Assembly (NCBI RefSeq): GCF_014656415.1
Contig: NZ_BNCJ01000010.1
Location: forward strand, 62,001-126,000
Direction of reading: 5' to 3'
DNA: 64,000 bases
Source: Seohaeicola zhoushanensis
GTDB taxonomy: Bacteria; Pseudomonadota; Alphaproteobacteria; Rhodobacterales; Rhodobacteraceae
Shown in pieces: positions 1 to 11,109 of the stretch. The notes under the pieces are model-generated. The model was not told the DNA's origin and did no database searches. It worked only from the letters and a program-made list of their open reading frames with translations. Position 1 is the first letter of the stretch. Each line of letters begins with the position of its first letter. Position numbers and translations under genes: made by a program.

Positions 1-510
1 CATACCGAGGCGATCTTCGACCTCCCCATGGGCCTGCTCACCAAGATCCCGGTCGAGATCCGCGGCGACCGCCTCGGCCTCTCCCCCTTCGACGACCTGC
101 TGATCGAGCGCCACGCCCGCCACGACGTCTTCTTCCTCTGCTTCCCGTTCGACCTCGACCTGATGGTCGGCTTCGTCGGCGGCGACTTCGCCTGGGAGAT
201 CGAGGCCGCCGGCCAGGATGCCGCCGTCGACTTCGTCACCGACCGCCTCGTCGACGTTTTCGGCAGCAACCTGCGCCCCCGCATCGGCCGCTCGCTGATG
301 ACCAACTGGGGCGGCGAACGCCTCACCCGCGGCGCCTATGCCGCCGCCCGCCCCGGCAAGGCCGCCGCGCGCCAGACCCTCGCCCAGCCGGTGGGCGACC
401 GCATCTGGTTCGCCGGCGAGGCCCTGGCCGGCCCGCTGATCCAGACCGCCGGCGGGGCCCGCCTCTCGGGCGAGGCCGCCGCGCGCGAGGTCATCGCCCA
501 ACTCGGCTGA
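1..510 (+). CDS. Flavin amine oxidase family protein, C-terminal part
   Basis: The reading frame is open from base 1, so only the last 169 residues are present. The C-terminus carries the FAD-contacting signature of flavin monoamine oxidases (RIWFAGEAL, then an aromatic-less PLIQTAGGARLSGEAAA stretch), which in this family closes the FAD domain. Such enzymes oxidise primary or secondary amines with oxygen, giving aldehyde, ammonia and peroxide. The substrate cannot be read from this fragment, and the N-terminal dinucleotide-binding motif lies outside the window. It converges on tsf, whose terminator fills the short gap. Confidence 0.8.
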   Translation, partial: HTEAIFDLPMGLLTKIPVEIRGDRLGLSPFDDLLIERHARHDVFFLCFPFDLDLMVGFVGGDFAWEIEAAGQDAAVDFVTDRLVDVFGSNLRPRIGRSLMTNWGGERLTRGAYAAARPGKAAARQTLAQPVGDRIWFAGEALAGPLIQTAGGARLSGEAAAREVIAQLG

Positions 511-513
511 GCC

Positions 514-549
514 AAAAGAAAAGGGGCGCAGCCCAACGGCCACGCCCCT
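514..549 (-). terminator. Rho-independent terminator of rpsB-tsf
   Basis: Read on the minus strand, a 12-bp GC-rich stem (two G-U pairs, loop GTTG, 522-549) is followed directly by TTTTCTTTT. It starts about 22 bases past the tsf stop codon. The T-tract is on the minus-strand side only, so it serves tsf rather than the amine oxidase gene. Confidence 0.85.
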
Positions 550-571
550 CGTCCCTCGTTATGTCGGGCGA

Positions 572-1477
572 TCAGCCCTTGGCAGCCTTGGCAACCTCGG
601 CGGCAAAGTCTTCCTTCACCACTTCGATGCCCTCGCCAACCTCGAACCGGACGAAACCGGTGATGGTGGCGCCGTTCTGGGCGGCAGCCTGGCCGACGGT
701 CTGCTTGTCGGCCGAAACGACGAACTGCTGGTCCAGCAGCGAAACGTCGGCGACGAACTTCTTCATCCGGCCGGGGATGATGTTGTTGTGGATCACCTGC
801 TCCGGCTTCGGCTTGTCCGAGGCGGCGTTCTCTTCCAGCGCCTTGGCGGTCTGGATTTCCAGCTCTTTCGCCATGATCGCCGGGTCGAGTTCCGACTCGT
901 TCAGGGCCTGCGGGCGCGGGTCGGCAGCGGCGATGTGCATCGCAACCTGACGGCCGAAATCTTCCGAACCACCGTCCATGGCAACCAGGACGCCGATCTT
1001 GCCCATGCCGGGCGCAACCGAGTTGTGGACATACGAGAAGACGTTGCCGCCGGTCAGCTTCGCCATGCGGCGCAGGGTCATGTTCTCGCCGATGGTCGCG
1101 ATCGCCTCGGTGACGGTTTCCTCGACGGTCTTGCCGTTCACGGATGCCGCCTTCAGCGCGTCCAGGTCATCCACGTTGACGGCGGCAGCGGCAATCGCGC
1201 CAACCATCTTCTGGAAGTCCTCGTTCTTGCCGACGAAGTCGGTTTCCGAGTTCAGCTCGATCGCAACGCCCTTGCCACCTTCAACGACGACGGCCACCAG
1301 GCCCTCGGCGGCGGTGCGGCCGGCTTTCTTGGCGGCCTTGGCAAGGCCCTTGGTGCGCAGCCAGTCAACGGCGGCTTCCATGTCGCCGTCGCTTTCGGTC
1401 AGCGCCTTCTTGACGTCCATCATGCCTGCGCCGGTCGCTTCGCGCAGTTCCTTGATCATGGATGCAGTGACTGCCAT
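572..1477 (-). CDS. tsf: Translation elongation factor Ts
   Basis: EF-Ts recharges EF-Tu by exchanging GDP for GTP. The 301-residue product has the N-terminal UBA-like region starting [20 protein letters not shown], followed by the [10 protein letters not shown] core motif that contacts EF-Tu, and matches the usual alphaproteobacterial length of about 290-300. A strong ribosome binding site (GAGGAGAG) lies just ahead of the ATG. It is the second gene of the conserved rpsB-tsf operon and is followed by a clear intrinsic terminator. Confidence 0.98.
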   Translation of the reverse strand: MAVTASMIKELREATGAGMMDVKKALTESDGDMEAAVDWLRTKGLAKAAKKAGRTAAEGLVAVVVEGGKGVAIELNSETDFVGKNEDFQKMVGAIAAAAVNVDDLDALKAASVNGKTVEETVTEAIATIGENMTLRRMAKLTGGNVFSYVHNSVAPGMGKIGVLVAMDGGSEDFGRQVAMHIAAADPRPQALNESELDPAIMAKELEIQTAKALEENAASDKPKPEQVIHNNIIPGRMKKFVADVSLLDQQFVVSADKQTVGQAAAQNGATITGFVRFEVGEGIEVVKEDFAAEVAKAAKG

Positions 1478-1555
1478 GTCTGGCTCTCCTCAAATCTTGC
1501 GGGTCTGGGGCAGGTCTACCCTGCCCCATGTGTCAGTCTGGTGACGCAAAGCCGA

Positions 1556-2332
1556 TCAGGCTTCGGCGCCTTCCTCGGTCTCTTCGAGGGCATCCTCGGT
1601 CGGGGCGACTTCCATCGCGCCGATGTCGACACCTGCGGCACCGAGCTGTGCGCTCATGCCGTCGAGGGCCGCGCGGGCTGCGAGGTCGCAATAGAGGGCG
1701 ATGGCGCGGGCCGCGTCATCGTTGCCGGGGATGATGTAGTCGATGCCATCGGGCGAGCAGTTGGTGTCGACAACGGCGACAACCGGGATGCCCAGCTTGT
1801 TGGCTTCCGAGATCGCCAGCTGTTCTTTCTTCACGTCGATGACGAACAGAAGGTCGGGCACGCCACCCATTTCGCGGATACCGCCGAGCGAAGCCTGCAG
1901 CTTGGCCTGGTCGCGTTCCATGCCCAGGCGTTCCTTCTTGGTCAGCCCTTCGAAACCGGCTTCCATCTGCTCGTCGATCGACTTCAGACGGCTGATCGAC
2001 TGGGAAACGGTTTTCCAGTTGGTCAGCGAGCCACCGAGCCAGCGGTGGTTCATGTAATATTGTGCCGACTTCTCGGCGGCATCTGCGATCGGCTTCTGGG
2101 CCTGGCGCTTCGTGCCGACAAAGAGGACGCGGCCGCCACGGGCGACGGTGTCACGGATGACCTTCAGCGCCTGGTCCAGCATCGGGACAGTCTGGGTCAG
2201 GTCCATGATGTGGATGCCGTTGCGGTCACCGTAGATATACGGCGCCATGCGCGGGTTCCAGCGCTGGGTCTGGTGGCCGAAGTGAACGCCTGCTTCCAGC
2301 AGCTGGCGCATGGTGAACTCGGGAAGAGCCAT
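1556..2332 (-). CDS. rpsB: 30S ribosomal protein S2
   Basis: S2 binds the 30S head-body junction late in assembly and recruits S1. The 258-residue protein starts [20 protein letters not shown]; that ATG has AAAGGAAA upstream, so I prefer it to in-frame starts up to 54 codons earlier, which would run through the leader hairpins. Conserved S2 blocks FVGTKRQA and [12 protein letters not shown] are present. The C-terminus carries a short acidic tail (EETEEGAEA), common in this group. It is first in the rpsB-tsf operon. Confidence 0.97.
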   Translation of the reverse strand: MALPEFTMRQLLEAGVHFGHQTQRWNPRMAPYIYGDRNGIHIMDLTQTVPMLDQALKVIRDTVARGGRVLFVGTKRQAQKPIADAAEKSAQYYMNHRWLGGSLTNWKTVSQSISRLKSIDEQMEAGFEGLTKKERLGMERDQAKLQASLGGIREMGGVPDLLFVIDVKKEQLAISEANKLGIPVVAVVDTNCSPDGIDYIIPGNDDAARAIALYCDLAARAALDGMSAQLGAAGVDIGAMEVAPTEDALEETEEGAEA

Positions 2333-2368
2333 GCTCAATTTCCTTTCCGGTTTGGCCTCGGCGGGGAC

Positions 2369-2440
2369 TGTCATCTTCATGACAACCGGCGGACTGTTGG
2401 GGATGTCTCCCCCAATAGCCCAAACCCCGCCTGCGGGTTT
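2369..2440 (-). promoter_or_regulatory. Structured rpsB 5' leader with three hairpins
   Basis: Between the predicted transcription start (near 2446) and the rpsB ATG (2332) there are three consecutive inverted repeats: 2422-2440 (AAACCC-type stem with one bulge), 2397-2415 (TTGGGG stem, 7-nt loop) and 2369-2384 (TGTCAT/ATGACA with a four-base loop). Many bacteria control rpsB-tsf by S2 binding to its own leader; that this leader does so is inference. Confidence 0.5.
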
Positions 2441-2452
2441 TAGGTGGCGCGC

Positions 2453-2480
2453 GTATAGGCGAAGGCTGAAGCGGGCGCAA
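2453..2480 (-). promoter_or_regulatory. rpsB: Likely housekeeping promoter of rpsB-tsf
   Basis: On the minus strand, TTGCGC and CTATAC are separated by 16 bases, a fair sigma-70 match, and the start would fall near 2446. It sits between rpsB and the divergent isomerase gene. Confidence 0.5.
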
Positions 2481-2544
2481 GAGGTGTTTGACAACTTGCC
2501 CCGGCCGATGCAACCCTGGACCGAACGGTCTAGAGGAGATGCCG

Positions 2545-3138
2545 ATGGCGCGGCCCAAGTTGCAGTTCTGGTTCGAGTTCGCCTCGACCTATTCCTACCT
2601 CTCGGTGATGCGCATCGACACTCTGGCCGCCGATGCCGGGGTCGAGGTGGAATGGCACCCCTTCTGGCTCGGCCCGATCTTCAAGGCGCAGGGCTGGGAC
2701 AGCTCGCCCTTTAACCTCTACCCGGTCAAGGGCGCCTATATGTGGCGCGACATGGAACGGCTCTGCGCCGCGCGCGGCCTGCCGTTCAAACGCCCCGATC
2801 CCTTCCCGCAGAACTCGGTGCTGGCGGCGCGCACCGCGCTGCTGGCGCTCAAGCACCCCGAGGGTCCGGCCTTCTGCCGCGCCGTCTATGCCGGCGAGTT
2901 CGGCGAAGGCCGGAGCATCGACGACCCGACTTTCCTGGGCCAGCTCCTCTCGAGCTGCGGTCTGCCCTCCGCGCTGGTCGAAGAGGCCAACAGCGACGCC
3001 GGCAAGCAGGGCCTGCGCGACAGCGTTGCCGAGGCCATGCGCCTCGGCATCTTCGGAGCGCCGTCCTTCATCTTCGAGGGAGAGCTTTTCTGGGGGGACG
3101 ACCGGCTCGAAATGACCTTGACGCGGGCTGCGGCCTAA
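2545..3138 (+). CDS. 2-hydroxychromene-2-carboxylate isomerase (DsbA/GST-kappa fold)
   Basis: The 197-residue protein has the family layout: N-terminal thioredoxin-like strand with FEFASTY (S14 aligns with the glutathione-activating serine), the long helical insert with [16 protein letters not shown] and PDPFPQNS, and the C-terminal [18 protein letters not shown] block. HCCA isomerases use glutathione to open hydroxychromene carboxylate in naphthalene-type degradation, but most chromosomal copies have no proven aromatic substrate, and no other naphthalene genes are nearby. The ATG at 2545 has GAGGAG six bases upstream; an ATG at 2539 abuts that site and is less likely. Confidence 0.88.
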   Translation: MARPKLQFWFEFASTYSYLSVMRIDTLAADAGVEVEWHPFWLGPIFKAQGWDSSPFNLYPVKGAYMWRDMERLCAARGLPFKRPDPFPQNSVLAARTALLALKHPEGPAFCRAVYAGEFGEGRSIDDPTFLGQLLSSCGLPSALVEEANSDAGKQGLRDSVAEAMRLGIFGAPSFIFEGELFWGDDRLEMTLTRAAA

Positions 3139-3206
3139 GTCTCTGGCGCGCAGGCGTCCCGGAAAGTTGTTAGCGCTAGAGGTAATACTATCATAGGCTT
3201 GACCCT

Positions 3207-3224
3207 ATGTCCTAGCTAGGACAT
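3207..3224. repeat. 18-bp perfect palindrome between convergent genes
   Basis: ATGTCCTAGCTAGGACAT is its own reverse complement and contains two CTAG tetramers. A second dyad (CATAGG, 3192-3197, with CCTATG, 3204-3209) overlaps its left edge, and TAGCGCTA lies at 3171-3178. The stretch lies between the stops of the isomerase and olsA. There is no T-tract, so it is not an obvious terminator. Confidence 0.75.
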
Positions 3225-3230
3225 TTGGAT

Positions 3231-4076
3231 TCAGCCCCCTTCGGCTGCCCCTAGACCGCACTTTTCATGGCAATCCCGGATCACCCGCTCGACATGCGCG
3301 GCCAGCGCCTTTCGGTCGTGAAAATCGCTGACCCGGACCGGCGCGTGATAGACCAGTTCCACCCGCCCCTGCCGCCGCCGACCCAGCACCTTCACCAGGT
3401 GCGACCCGAAATCCATGTCGCCCCACCACCCATAGAAATCCGCGCGCGCCCCCTCCGGCGCGTGATAGAGCAGCGTCACCGGCTGGATCGCCATGTGGGG
3501 CCGCAGATCATGCGAGAAGAAGGCCGCGAAGAGCGTGGTCTTGAACGGCAGCACGGTCAGCCCGTCGGTCGAGGTCCCCTCGGGAAAGAACAGCAGCTTG
3601 TGCCCGGCCAGCAGCCGCCCCTCGAAGACCTCCTTGTGCTCCCGCGCCCGCTTCGGATCCCGCTCGATGAACACCGTCCCCGTCGCCCGCGCCAGCCAGC
3701 CGATGCCGGGCCAGCCCGCGACCTCGGCCTTGGACACGAAATAGATCCGCTTGCGCGCATTCAGCGCGAAGATGTCCAGCCACGAGACATGGTTCGACAC
3801 CACCGCCCCCCGCCCCCGCATCAGCTCGCCCCGGCTGGTGAAGGCGATCCCCATCACCCGGAAGGCGTTGCGGCAGACGAATTGCGTGATGAAGGGCGTC
3901 ACCGGCCGCCGCAGCCCGAACAACGGCCGCTCGACCAACCGCACGAGCAGCAGCAGCGCCAGGCAGCCGAAGACCAGCACCGCAAGCACGACGCCCCGCC
4001 CCAGCGCCAGCGCCCAGCCCATCGGCGTCAGCCGCAGCGGCTCGGGCGCCAGCTCCTTGGTCCAGGCCCCGCTCAT
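3231..4076 (-). CDS. olsA: Lyso-ornithine lipid O-acyltransferase, PlsC family
   Basis: The 281-residue protein has a membrane helix near residues 26-48, the acyltransferase motif H96-V-S-W-L-D101 (HX4D) and FPEGT further on, all typical of PlsC-type acyltransferases. OlsA adds the second, ester-linked fatty acid to lyso-ornithine lipid. The assignment rests on the neighbour: it starts with an ATGA overlap behind an OlsB-type GNAT gene, the known olsBA order in Rhodobacterales. OlsA in this group may also acylate lyso-phosphatidate or make glutamine lipids. Signals for either extra role are not visible. Confidence 0.85.
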   Translation of the reverse strand: MSGAWTKELAPEPLRLTPMGWALALGRGVVLAVLVFGCLALLLLVRLVERPLFGLRRPVTPFITQFVCRNAFRVMGIAFTSRGELMRGRGAVVSNHVSWLDIFALNARKRIYFVSKAEVAGWPGIGWLARATGTVFIERDPKRAREHKEVFEGRLLAGHKLLFFPEGTSTDGLTVLPFKTTLFAAFFSHDLRPHMAIQPVTLLYHAPEGARADFYGWWGDMDFGSHLVKVLGRRRQGRVELVYHAPVRVSDFHDRKALAAHVERVIRDCHEKCGLGAAEGG

Positions 4077-4825
4077 GCGCCCCCGGCGTAGATCCGGCGC
4101 TGCTTCTCGTTCATCCGCGCGGTGTCGAGGATCAGGCAGATATCGGTGGTGTTGAAGTCGTGGTCGACAAAGGCACCGTCGCCGACGAAGCCGCCGAGCC
4201 GCAGGTAAGCCTTGATCAACGCCGGCGTCGCCACCACCGCGCGCTTGCGATCGATCCTTTCGGGTGGCACCAGGTCCATCCGCTGGAAGACGCGCGACCG
4301 CACCCGCAGTTCGGGCGGCGCGAGGTGGCTGGCATGGAGGTGCGACAGAGGTTCGGCCAGTTCGTCCACGTCGGTCCCATGAAACGAGGCGACGCCGAAC
4401 AAGATCTCGATCTCCTGCTCGGCCACATACGCCGCCACCGCGTTCCAGAGGTGATACATCGCCAGCCCGCCGCGATAGTCGCGATGCAGGCAGGACCGGC
4501 CCAGCTCCAGCAGCTTGCGCCCGCTTTGGAGCAGCGGCGACAGGTCGTATTCGTTTTCCGAATAGAACCGCCCGGCGGCGCGGGCATGGTCCTCGGTCAT
4601 CAGCCGGTAGACGCCGACGACCTCGCCCCGGCTCTCGTCGCGCAGTAGCAGGTGTGCGGCATGAGCGTCGAAGCCATCGCTCTCGAGGCCAAGGGTGTGA
4701 TCGACGCCTTCTCCGCCGCCCCCCAGCTCGCGCACGAAGACCTCGTAGCGCAGCGCCTGCGCGGCGCGCAGGTCTTCGGCGGTTTCGGCGATCCTGACGG
4801 TGAAGACGGGCCCGGCGTCCGGCAT
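4073..4825 (-). CDS. olsB: L-ornithine N-alpha-acyltransferase, GNAT family
   Basis: This 250-residue GNAT-fold protein has the OlsB-type signature: ALRYEVFVRELGG near the N-terminus, VVGVYRLMT, then LLELGRSCLHRDYRGG and ILFGVASFHGTD. OlsB transfers a 3-hydroxy fatty acid from acyl-ACP to ornithine, giving lyso-ornithine lipid, a phosphorus-free membrane lipid that rises under phosphate limitation in many relatives. Its stop overlaps the olsA start, so the two are translationally coupled. No Pho-box could be identified with confidence upstream. Confidence 0.88.
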   Translation of the reverse strand: MPDAGPVFTVRIAETAEDLRAAQALRYEVFVRELGGGGEGVDHTLGLESDGFDAHAAHLLLRDESRGEVVGVYRLMTEDHARAAGRFYSENEYDLSPLLQSGRKLLELGRSCLHRDYRGGLAMYHLWNAVAAYVAEQEIEILFGVASFHGTDVDELAEPLSHLHASHLAPPELRVRSRVFQRMDLVPPERIDRKRAVVATPALIKAYLRLGGFVGDGAFVDHDFNTTDICLILDTARMNEKQRRIYAGGA

Positions 4826-4932
4826 CTGGCTGCGTTTCCGGCTCTCTGCTTGCGGTTGCAGGGACTTACCGCAGCCGAGGGCAGCTTGGCAACAGCCCTA
4901 ACCGTGACGCGGCGCCATTAACCCTTCGTCAA

Positions 4933-5121
4933 TCAGTTTCCCTCATCAAAGACCGGCACCAATACGATGCGCGAGCCGTCGATGACCACCTTGCCCTGTT
5001 CCCGGAAGTTCACCGTGATGCGTCCACCGATGTTGGACTGCACCTGTCCGACGCCCCAGTCGGGCCAGTCCGGATGGCGCACCAGCATTCCGGGCGTTAG
5101 GATCGCGTTCAAGTCGGTCAT
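4933..5121 (-). CDS. DUF3553 domain small protein
   Basis: A 62-residue protein beginning MTDLNAILTPGMLVRHPDWPDWG and containing GRITVNFREQGKVVI. This SH3-like fold, resembling the CarD/UvrD-C type beta barrel, is annotated DUF3553 and is common in Rhodobacteraceae. Its function is unknown. It is divergent from chpT with only 29 bases between the two start codons, so the promoters must overlap the coding starts or lie within them. Confidence 0.85.
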   Translation of the reverse strand: MTDLNAILTPGMLVRHPDWPDWGVGQVQSNIGGRITVNFREQGKVVIDGSRIVLVPVFDEGN

Positions 5122-5150
5122 GAGAAGAAGGCCCGAAATGGAGGGAGGAC

Positions 5151-5750
5151 ATGGACGACGTTAACGCACGTTTGGCGACTCTGGTAGGGTCCAGGATCTG
5201 TCATGACCTGATCAATCCGATCGGGGCGATCGCGAACGGAATCGAACTGCTTGGCCTCTCGGGTCAGATGCGCGGCCCGGAATTCGACCTGATCACAAGC
5301 AGCGCACTGAACGCGGGGGCGCGGATCCGCTTCTTTCGCATCGCCTACGGCGCGGCCGGGGAGCAGATGCTGGGCCGGCAGGAAATCGTCTCGGTGCTGA
5401 ACGACATCAGCCAGGCGAACCGGGTCAAGATGCACTGGACGCCGCCCGGACCACAGGCGCGCTCGGACGTTCGGCTGGCCTTCCTCGCGCTGCAATGCTG
5501 CGAAACAGCCATGCCTTTTGGCGGTTCCGTCCAGGTTGGCGAAGACGGCGGCGAATGGAGCGTCACCGGCACGGCCGATAAGATGTCGCTGAACCCCTCG
5601 CTATGGGAGCTGCTCGACCTGCAGGCAACAGGCGATATCGACATCGCCCCCGCCACCCTGCAATTCGCCCTGCTGCCCCGGATCGCACAGGAAGCTGGCC
5701 GGACCCTGCGCCACGAAGCCGGCGAGGGGCAGGTCACGATCCGGTTCTGA
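5151..5750 (+). CDS. chpT: Histidine phosphotransferase ChpT
   Basis: ChpT relays phosphate from CckA to CtrA in the alphaproteobacterial cell-cycle phosphorelay; in Rhodobacterales this controls motility and gene transfer agents. The 199-residue protein has the phospho-acceptor H18 in the box SRICHDLINPIGAIANGIE, a dimerising helical hairpin, and a degenerate ATPase-like C-terminal half. Its stop lies three bases from the proA stop on the other strand, leaving no room for a terminator between the two convergent genes. Confidence 0.9.
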   Translation: MDDVNARLATLVGSRICHDLINPIGAIANGIELLGLSGQMRGPEFDLITSSALNAGARIRFFRIAYGAAGEQMLGRQEIVSVLNDISQANRVKMHWTPPGPQARSDVRLAFLALQCCETAMPFGGSVQVGEDGGEWSVTGTADKMSLNPSLWELLDLQATGDIDIAPATLQFALLPRIAQEAGRTLRHEAGEGQVTIRF

Positions 5751-5753
5751 GCT

Positions 5754-7019
5754 TCACGGGCGCAGCGTGCCCTTGCCCTCGACGAGGTATTTGAAGCTGG
5801 TCAGCTGGGTTGCCCCGACCGGCCCGCGCGCATGCATCTTGCCGGTGGCAATGCCGATCTCGGCGCCCATGCCGAATTCGCCGCCATCGGCGAATTGGGT
5901 CGACGCGTTGTGCATCAGGATCGCGCTGTCGAGCCGTTCGAAGAACCGCGCGACCTCGGGGCCGTCCTCGCTTATGATGCACTCGGTGTGGTTCGAGCCA
6001 TAGGTGCGGATATGCTCGATGGCTGCATCGACGCCGTCAACCAGCTTGGCCGCGCAGATCATGTCGAGGAACTCGTGGCCGAAGTCTTCGGGCTTGGCCT
6101 TGACCGTGCCGGGCACCTTGGAAAGCTCGCCCTCGGCACGCACCTCGACGCCCGCCTTCAGCAGCGCCTCGACGACGATCGGTCCGTGCTGGGTGTAGAA
6201 TTTCCAGTCGACCAGAAGGCATTCCATGGCACCGCAGATCCCGGTGCGCCGGGTCTTGGCGTTCAACACCACCTGCACCGCCATGGCCGGATCGGCCGAG
6301 GCGCCGACATAGGTGTGGCAGATGCCCTCGAGGTGGGCGAAGACCGGCACCCGCGCCTCGCGCTGGACCAGCCCGACGAGGCCCTTGCCGCCACGTGGCA
6401 CGATCACGTCGATATACTGCGTCATTGTCAGCATCTCGGAGACGGCGGCGCGGTCGCGGGTCGGCACCAGTTGGATCGCGTCCAGCGGGAGGTTGGCAGA
6501 TTTCAGTCCCTCGACCAGGCAGGCATGGATCGCGCCCGAGGAATGGAAGCTTTCCGATCCGCCGCGCAGGATTACCGCGTTGCCGGACTTGAGGCAGAGC
6601 GCCCCGGCGTCGGCAGTCACGTTCGGACGGCTTTCATAGATCACGCCGATCACGCCCAGCGGGGTGCGGACGCGGCGGATGTTCAGCCCCGAGGCCATGT
6701 CCCATTCGTCCATGACCTCGCCGACCGGGTCCTTCTGCTCGGCCACGGCGCGTAGCCCGTCGATGATGCCGCGAATGCGGTCCTCGTCGAGCATCAGCCG
6801 GTCCAACATGGCCTTGGAGAGACCCTTGTCGCGGCCATAAGCCATGTCGAGACCGTTTGCTTCGATGATCTCGGCCCGCCGGTTCCACACCGCCTCTGCC
6901 GCGCCCAGAAGGGCTGCGTATTTGCGTTCCTGGCTGGCAAAGGCCAGCTCCTGCGAGGCCTTCTTCGCCCGCGCGCCGATATCGGCCATCAGGGCGGGAA
7001 TGTTTTCGAGGTCTTTCAT
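5754..7019 (-). CDS. proA: Gamma-glutamyl phosphate reductase
   Basis: ProA reduces gamma-glutamyl phosphate with NADPH to glutamate semialdehyde in proline synthesis. The 421-residue protein is full length, with the aldehyde-dehydrogenase-fold motifs [32 protein letters not shown] near residues 126-156 and the catalytic cysteine region [16 protein letters not shown]. It follows proB by 28 bases in the same operon. Confidence 0.97.
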   Translation of the reverse strand: MKDLENIPALMADIGARAKKASQELAFASQERKYAALLGAAEAVWNRRAEIIEANGLDMAYGRDKGLSKAMLDRLMLDEDRIRGIIDGLRAVAEQKDPVGEVMDEWDMASGLNIRRVRTPLGVIGVIYESRPNVTADAGALCLKSGNAVILRGGSESFHSSGAIHACLVEGLKSANLPLDAIQLVPTRDRAAVSEMLTMTQYIDVIVPRGGKGLVGLVQREARVPVFAHLEGICHTYVGASADPAMAVQVVLNAKTRRTGICGAMECLLVDWKFYTQHGPIVVEALLKAGVEVRAEGELSKVPGTVKAKPEDFGHEFLDMICAAKLVDGVDAAIEHIRTYGSNHTECIISEDGPEVARFFERLDSAILMHNASTQFADGGEFGMGAEIGIATGKMHARGPVGATQLTSFKYLVEGKGTLRP

Positions 7020-7047
7020 CGCAGTCAGCCTTCCTGTCGTGCGGCAG

Positions 7048-9772
<2,725 letters not shown>

Positions 9773-9869
9773 TTCTCGACTCTCCTCCAGGCTTCACTCT
9801 CATCCTCGCCGGCCATCCAGACACGGGCGAGTCTCCTCCAATTACCGCACGATTGTGCGCCCTCCGTGA

Positions 9870-9899
9870 CGCAGTTTGGCCTTTTTTAGCCAAATTGCG
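9870..9899 (-). promoter_or_regulatory. Hairpin upstream of the GNAT-obg-proBA operon
   Basis: CGCAGTTTGGC (9870-9880) pairs with GCCAAATTGCG (9889-9899) over 11 bp with one wobble and an 8-base loop. It lies about 98 bases ahead of the GNAT start and has no T-tract on the minus strand. It could be an operator or a leader hairpin. Confidence 0.5.
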
Positions 9900-9946
9900 C
9901 CTGACGTTTCCGCGAGCGGTCTCCCTTCCGGCCGCGAAAACGGAAA

Positions 9947-9972
9947 GGGGACCGGCGCTATCGCCGATCCCC
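9947..9972 (-). terminator. Stem-loop terminator after rpmA
   Basis: An 11-bp stem, GGGGATCGGCG paired with CGCCGGTCCCC on the minus strand (one G-U pair), is followed on that strand by TTTCCGTTTT. On the plus strand the same stem has one mismatch but is followed by TTTTTT, so it could act in both directions. It separates rplU-rpmA from the GNAT-obg operon. Confidence 0.7.
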
Positions 9973-10002
9973 TGGTTTTTTCTAAACCCTTGCGGTTTCG
10001 GC

Positions 10003-10272
10003 TTACTCTGCGGCCTCCGCCACTGGCAGGACCGAAATGAAGGTACGGCCCTTGAGGCCCTTGTGGAAGGTTACGGCGCCTTCGGTCACGGCGAAGATCG
10101 TGTGATCCTTGCCCATGTCCACACCGTTGCCCGGCCAATACTTGGTGCCGCGCTGACGAACGATGATGTTGCCGGGAATGGCGGCCTGACCACCGTAGAG
10201 CTTCACGCCGAGGCGGCGGCCCGCGGAATCGCGGCCGTTACGGGAGGAACCGCCTGCTTTCTTGTGTGCCAT
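10003..10272 (-). CDS. rpmA: 50S ribosomal protein L27
   Basis: L27 reaches into the peptidyl-transferase centre with its N-terminal arm. The 89-residue protein begins [20 protein letters not shown], the exact family signature, without the cleaved leader seen in Firmicutes. It sits 12 bases after rplU in the standard rplU-rpmA pair. Confidence 0.98.
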   Translation of the reverse strand: MAHKKAGGSSRNGRDSAGRRLGVKLYGGQAAIPGNIIVRQRGTKYWPGNGVDMGKDHTIFAVTEGAVTFHKGLKGRTFISVLPVAEAAE

Positions 10273-10284
10273 GGTTGTTTCTCC

Positions 10285-10920
10285 TTAGGCTTTCGCCAGT
10301 TCCTTGGCCTGTTCGATCCAGCCTTCGCGCTGAATCCGGCCTTTGAACGACAGTTTCTCGTCCATAGCAGCAACGTCGTCTTCCGTCCATGCTGCGATCT
10401 GGGCGAACGAGGTCACACCGGCCTCGATCAGCTTCTTTTCGAGCGCGGGGCCGACGCCCGACAGCTTCTTGAGATCGTCGCCAGTGGCGGCTTTCGGCGC
10501 TTTTGCGGCCTTGGCCGGCTTTTCTGCCTTCGGAGCAGCAGCGGCAACAGCAGCAACGCTGACCGAACCTGCACCCACAGCGGCCTTGACGCCCGACTTG
10601 TCTGCGCCCGATTCCAGGATCTCGGTGACCCGGATCAGCGACAGCTTCTGACGGTGGCCCTTGGTGCGCTGCGAGCTGTGCTTGCGGCGACGCTTGACGA
10701 AGTGGATGACCTTGTCGGCCTTGACGAGGTCGACGACCTCGGCCTGGACGCCGGCGCCTGCGATGATGGGCGCGCCCACGACGGTCTTGTCACCGCCGAG
10801 CATCAGGACTTCGTTGAACTGGACGGTTTCGCCGGCATCAGCTGCAAGTTTCTCGACGCGGAGCATGTCTCCGGACTGAACCTTGTATTGCTTGCCGCCG
10901 GTCTTGATGACCGCGAACAT
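10285..10920 (-). CDS. rplU: 50S ribosomal protein L21 with C-terminal HhH extension
   Basis: Residues 1 to about 103 are ordinary L21 ([18 protein letters not shown], then [19 protein letters not shown]). An alanine-, lysine- and proline-rich linker follows, and residues from about 148 to 211 form a helix-hairpin-helix-like domain ([21 protein letters not shown]). The total of 211 residues is twice the usual length of about 103. The extension is known from Rhodobacteraceae L21 proteins and resembles tails found on other proteins of this group; its role is unknown. A good promoter lies about 140 bases upstream. Confidence 0.96.
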   Translation of the reverse strand: MFAVIKTGGKQYKVQSGDMLRVEKLAADAGETVQFNEVLMLGGDKTVVGAPIIAGAGVQAEVVDLVKADKVIHFVKRRRKHSSQRTKGHRQKLSLIRVTEILESGADKSGVKAAVGAGSVSVAAVAAAAPKAEKPAKAAKAPKAATGDDLKKLSGVGPALEKKLIEAGVTSFAQIAAWTEDDVAAMDEKLSFKGRIQREGWIEQAKELAKA

Positions 10921-11060
10921 GTGGTATTCCTTATCGTTGCCGCGTCCTGGGGTCCCCCATCCTGGGGCGTTCGCGGCCCGTGGGCCACCCGTGAACAGCG
11001 CGCCCCGCCAGGGGCGTCATGAGAACAAAACCCGGCACGATGGCTCGGCCGGGCGTGGCG

Positions 11061-11089
11061 CTTATGCGCATTTCGCCCCTGCCTGTCAA
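11061..11089 (-). promoter_or_regulatory. rplU: Sigma-70 type promoter of rplU-rpmA
   Basis: On the minus strand a perfect TTGACA is followed after 17 bases by CATAAG. Transcription would start near 11054, leaving a leader of about 134 bases that holds a long GC-rich dyad (near 10968-10995). Confidence 0.7.
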
Positions 11090-11109
11090 CCGCAATGATG
11101 GCCGTGGCG

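Noticed and set aside
788-2443. Plus-strand open frame of 551 codons across tsf and rpsB
   Set aside because: It is antisense to two certain ribosomal genes and its length follows from GC-rich third positions; the translation resembles no protein family.
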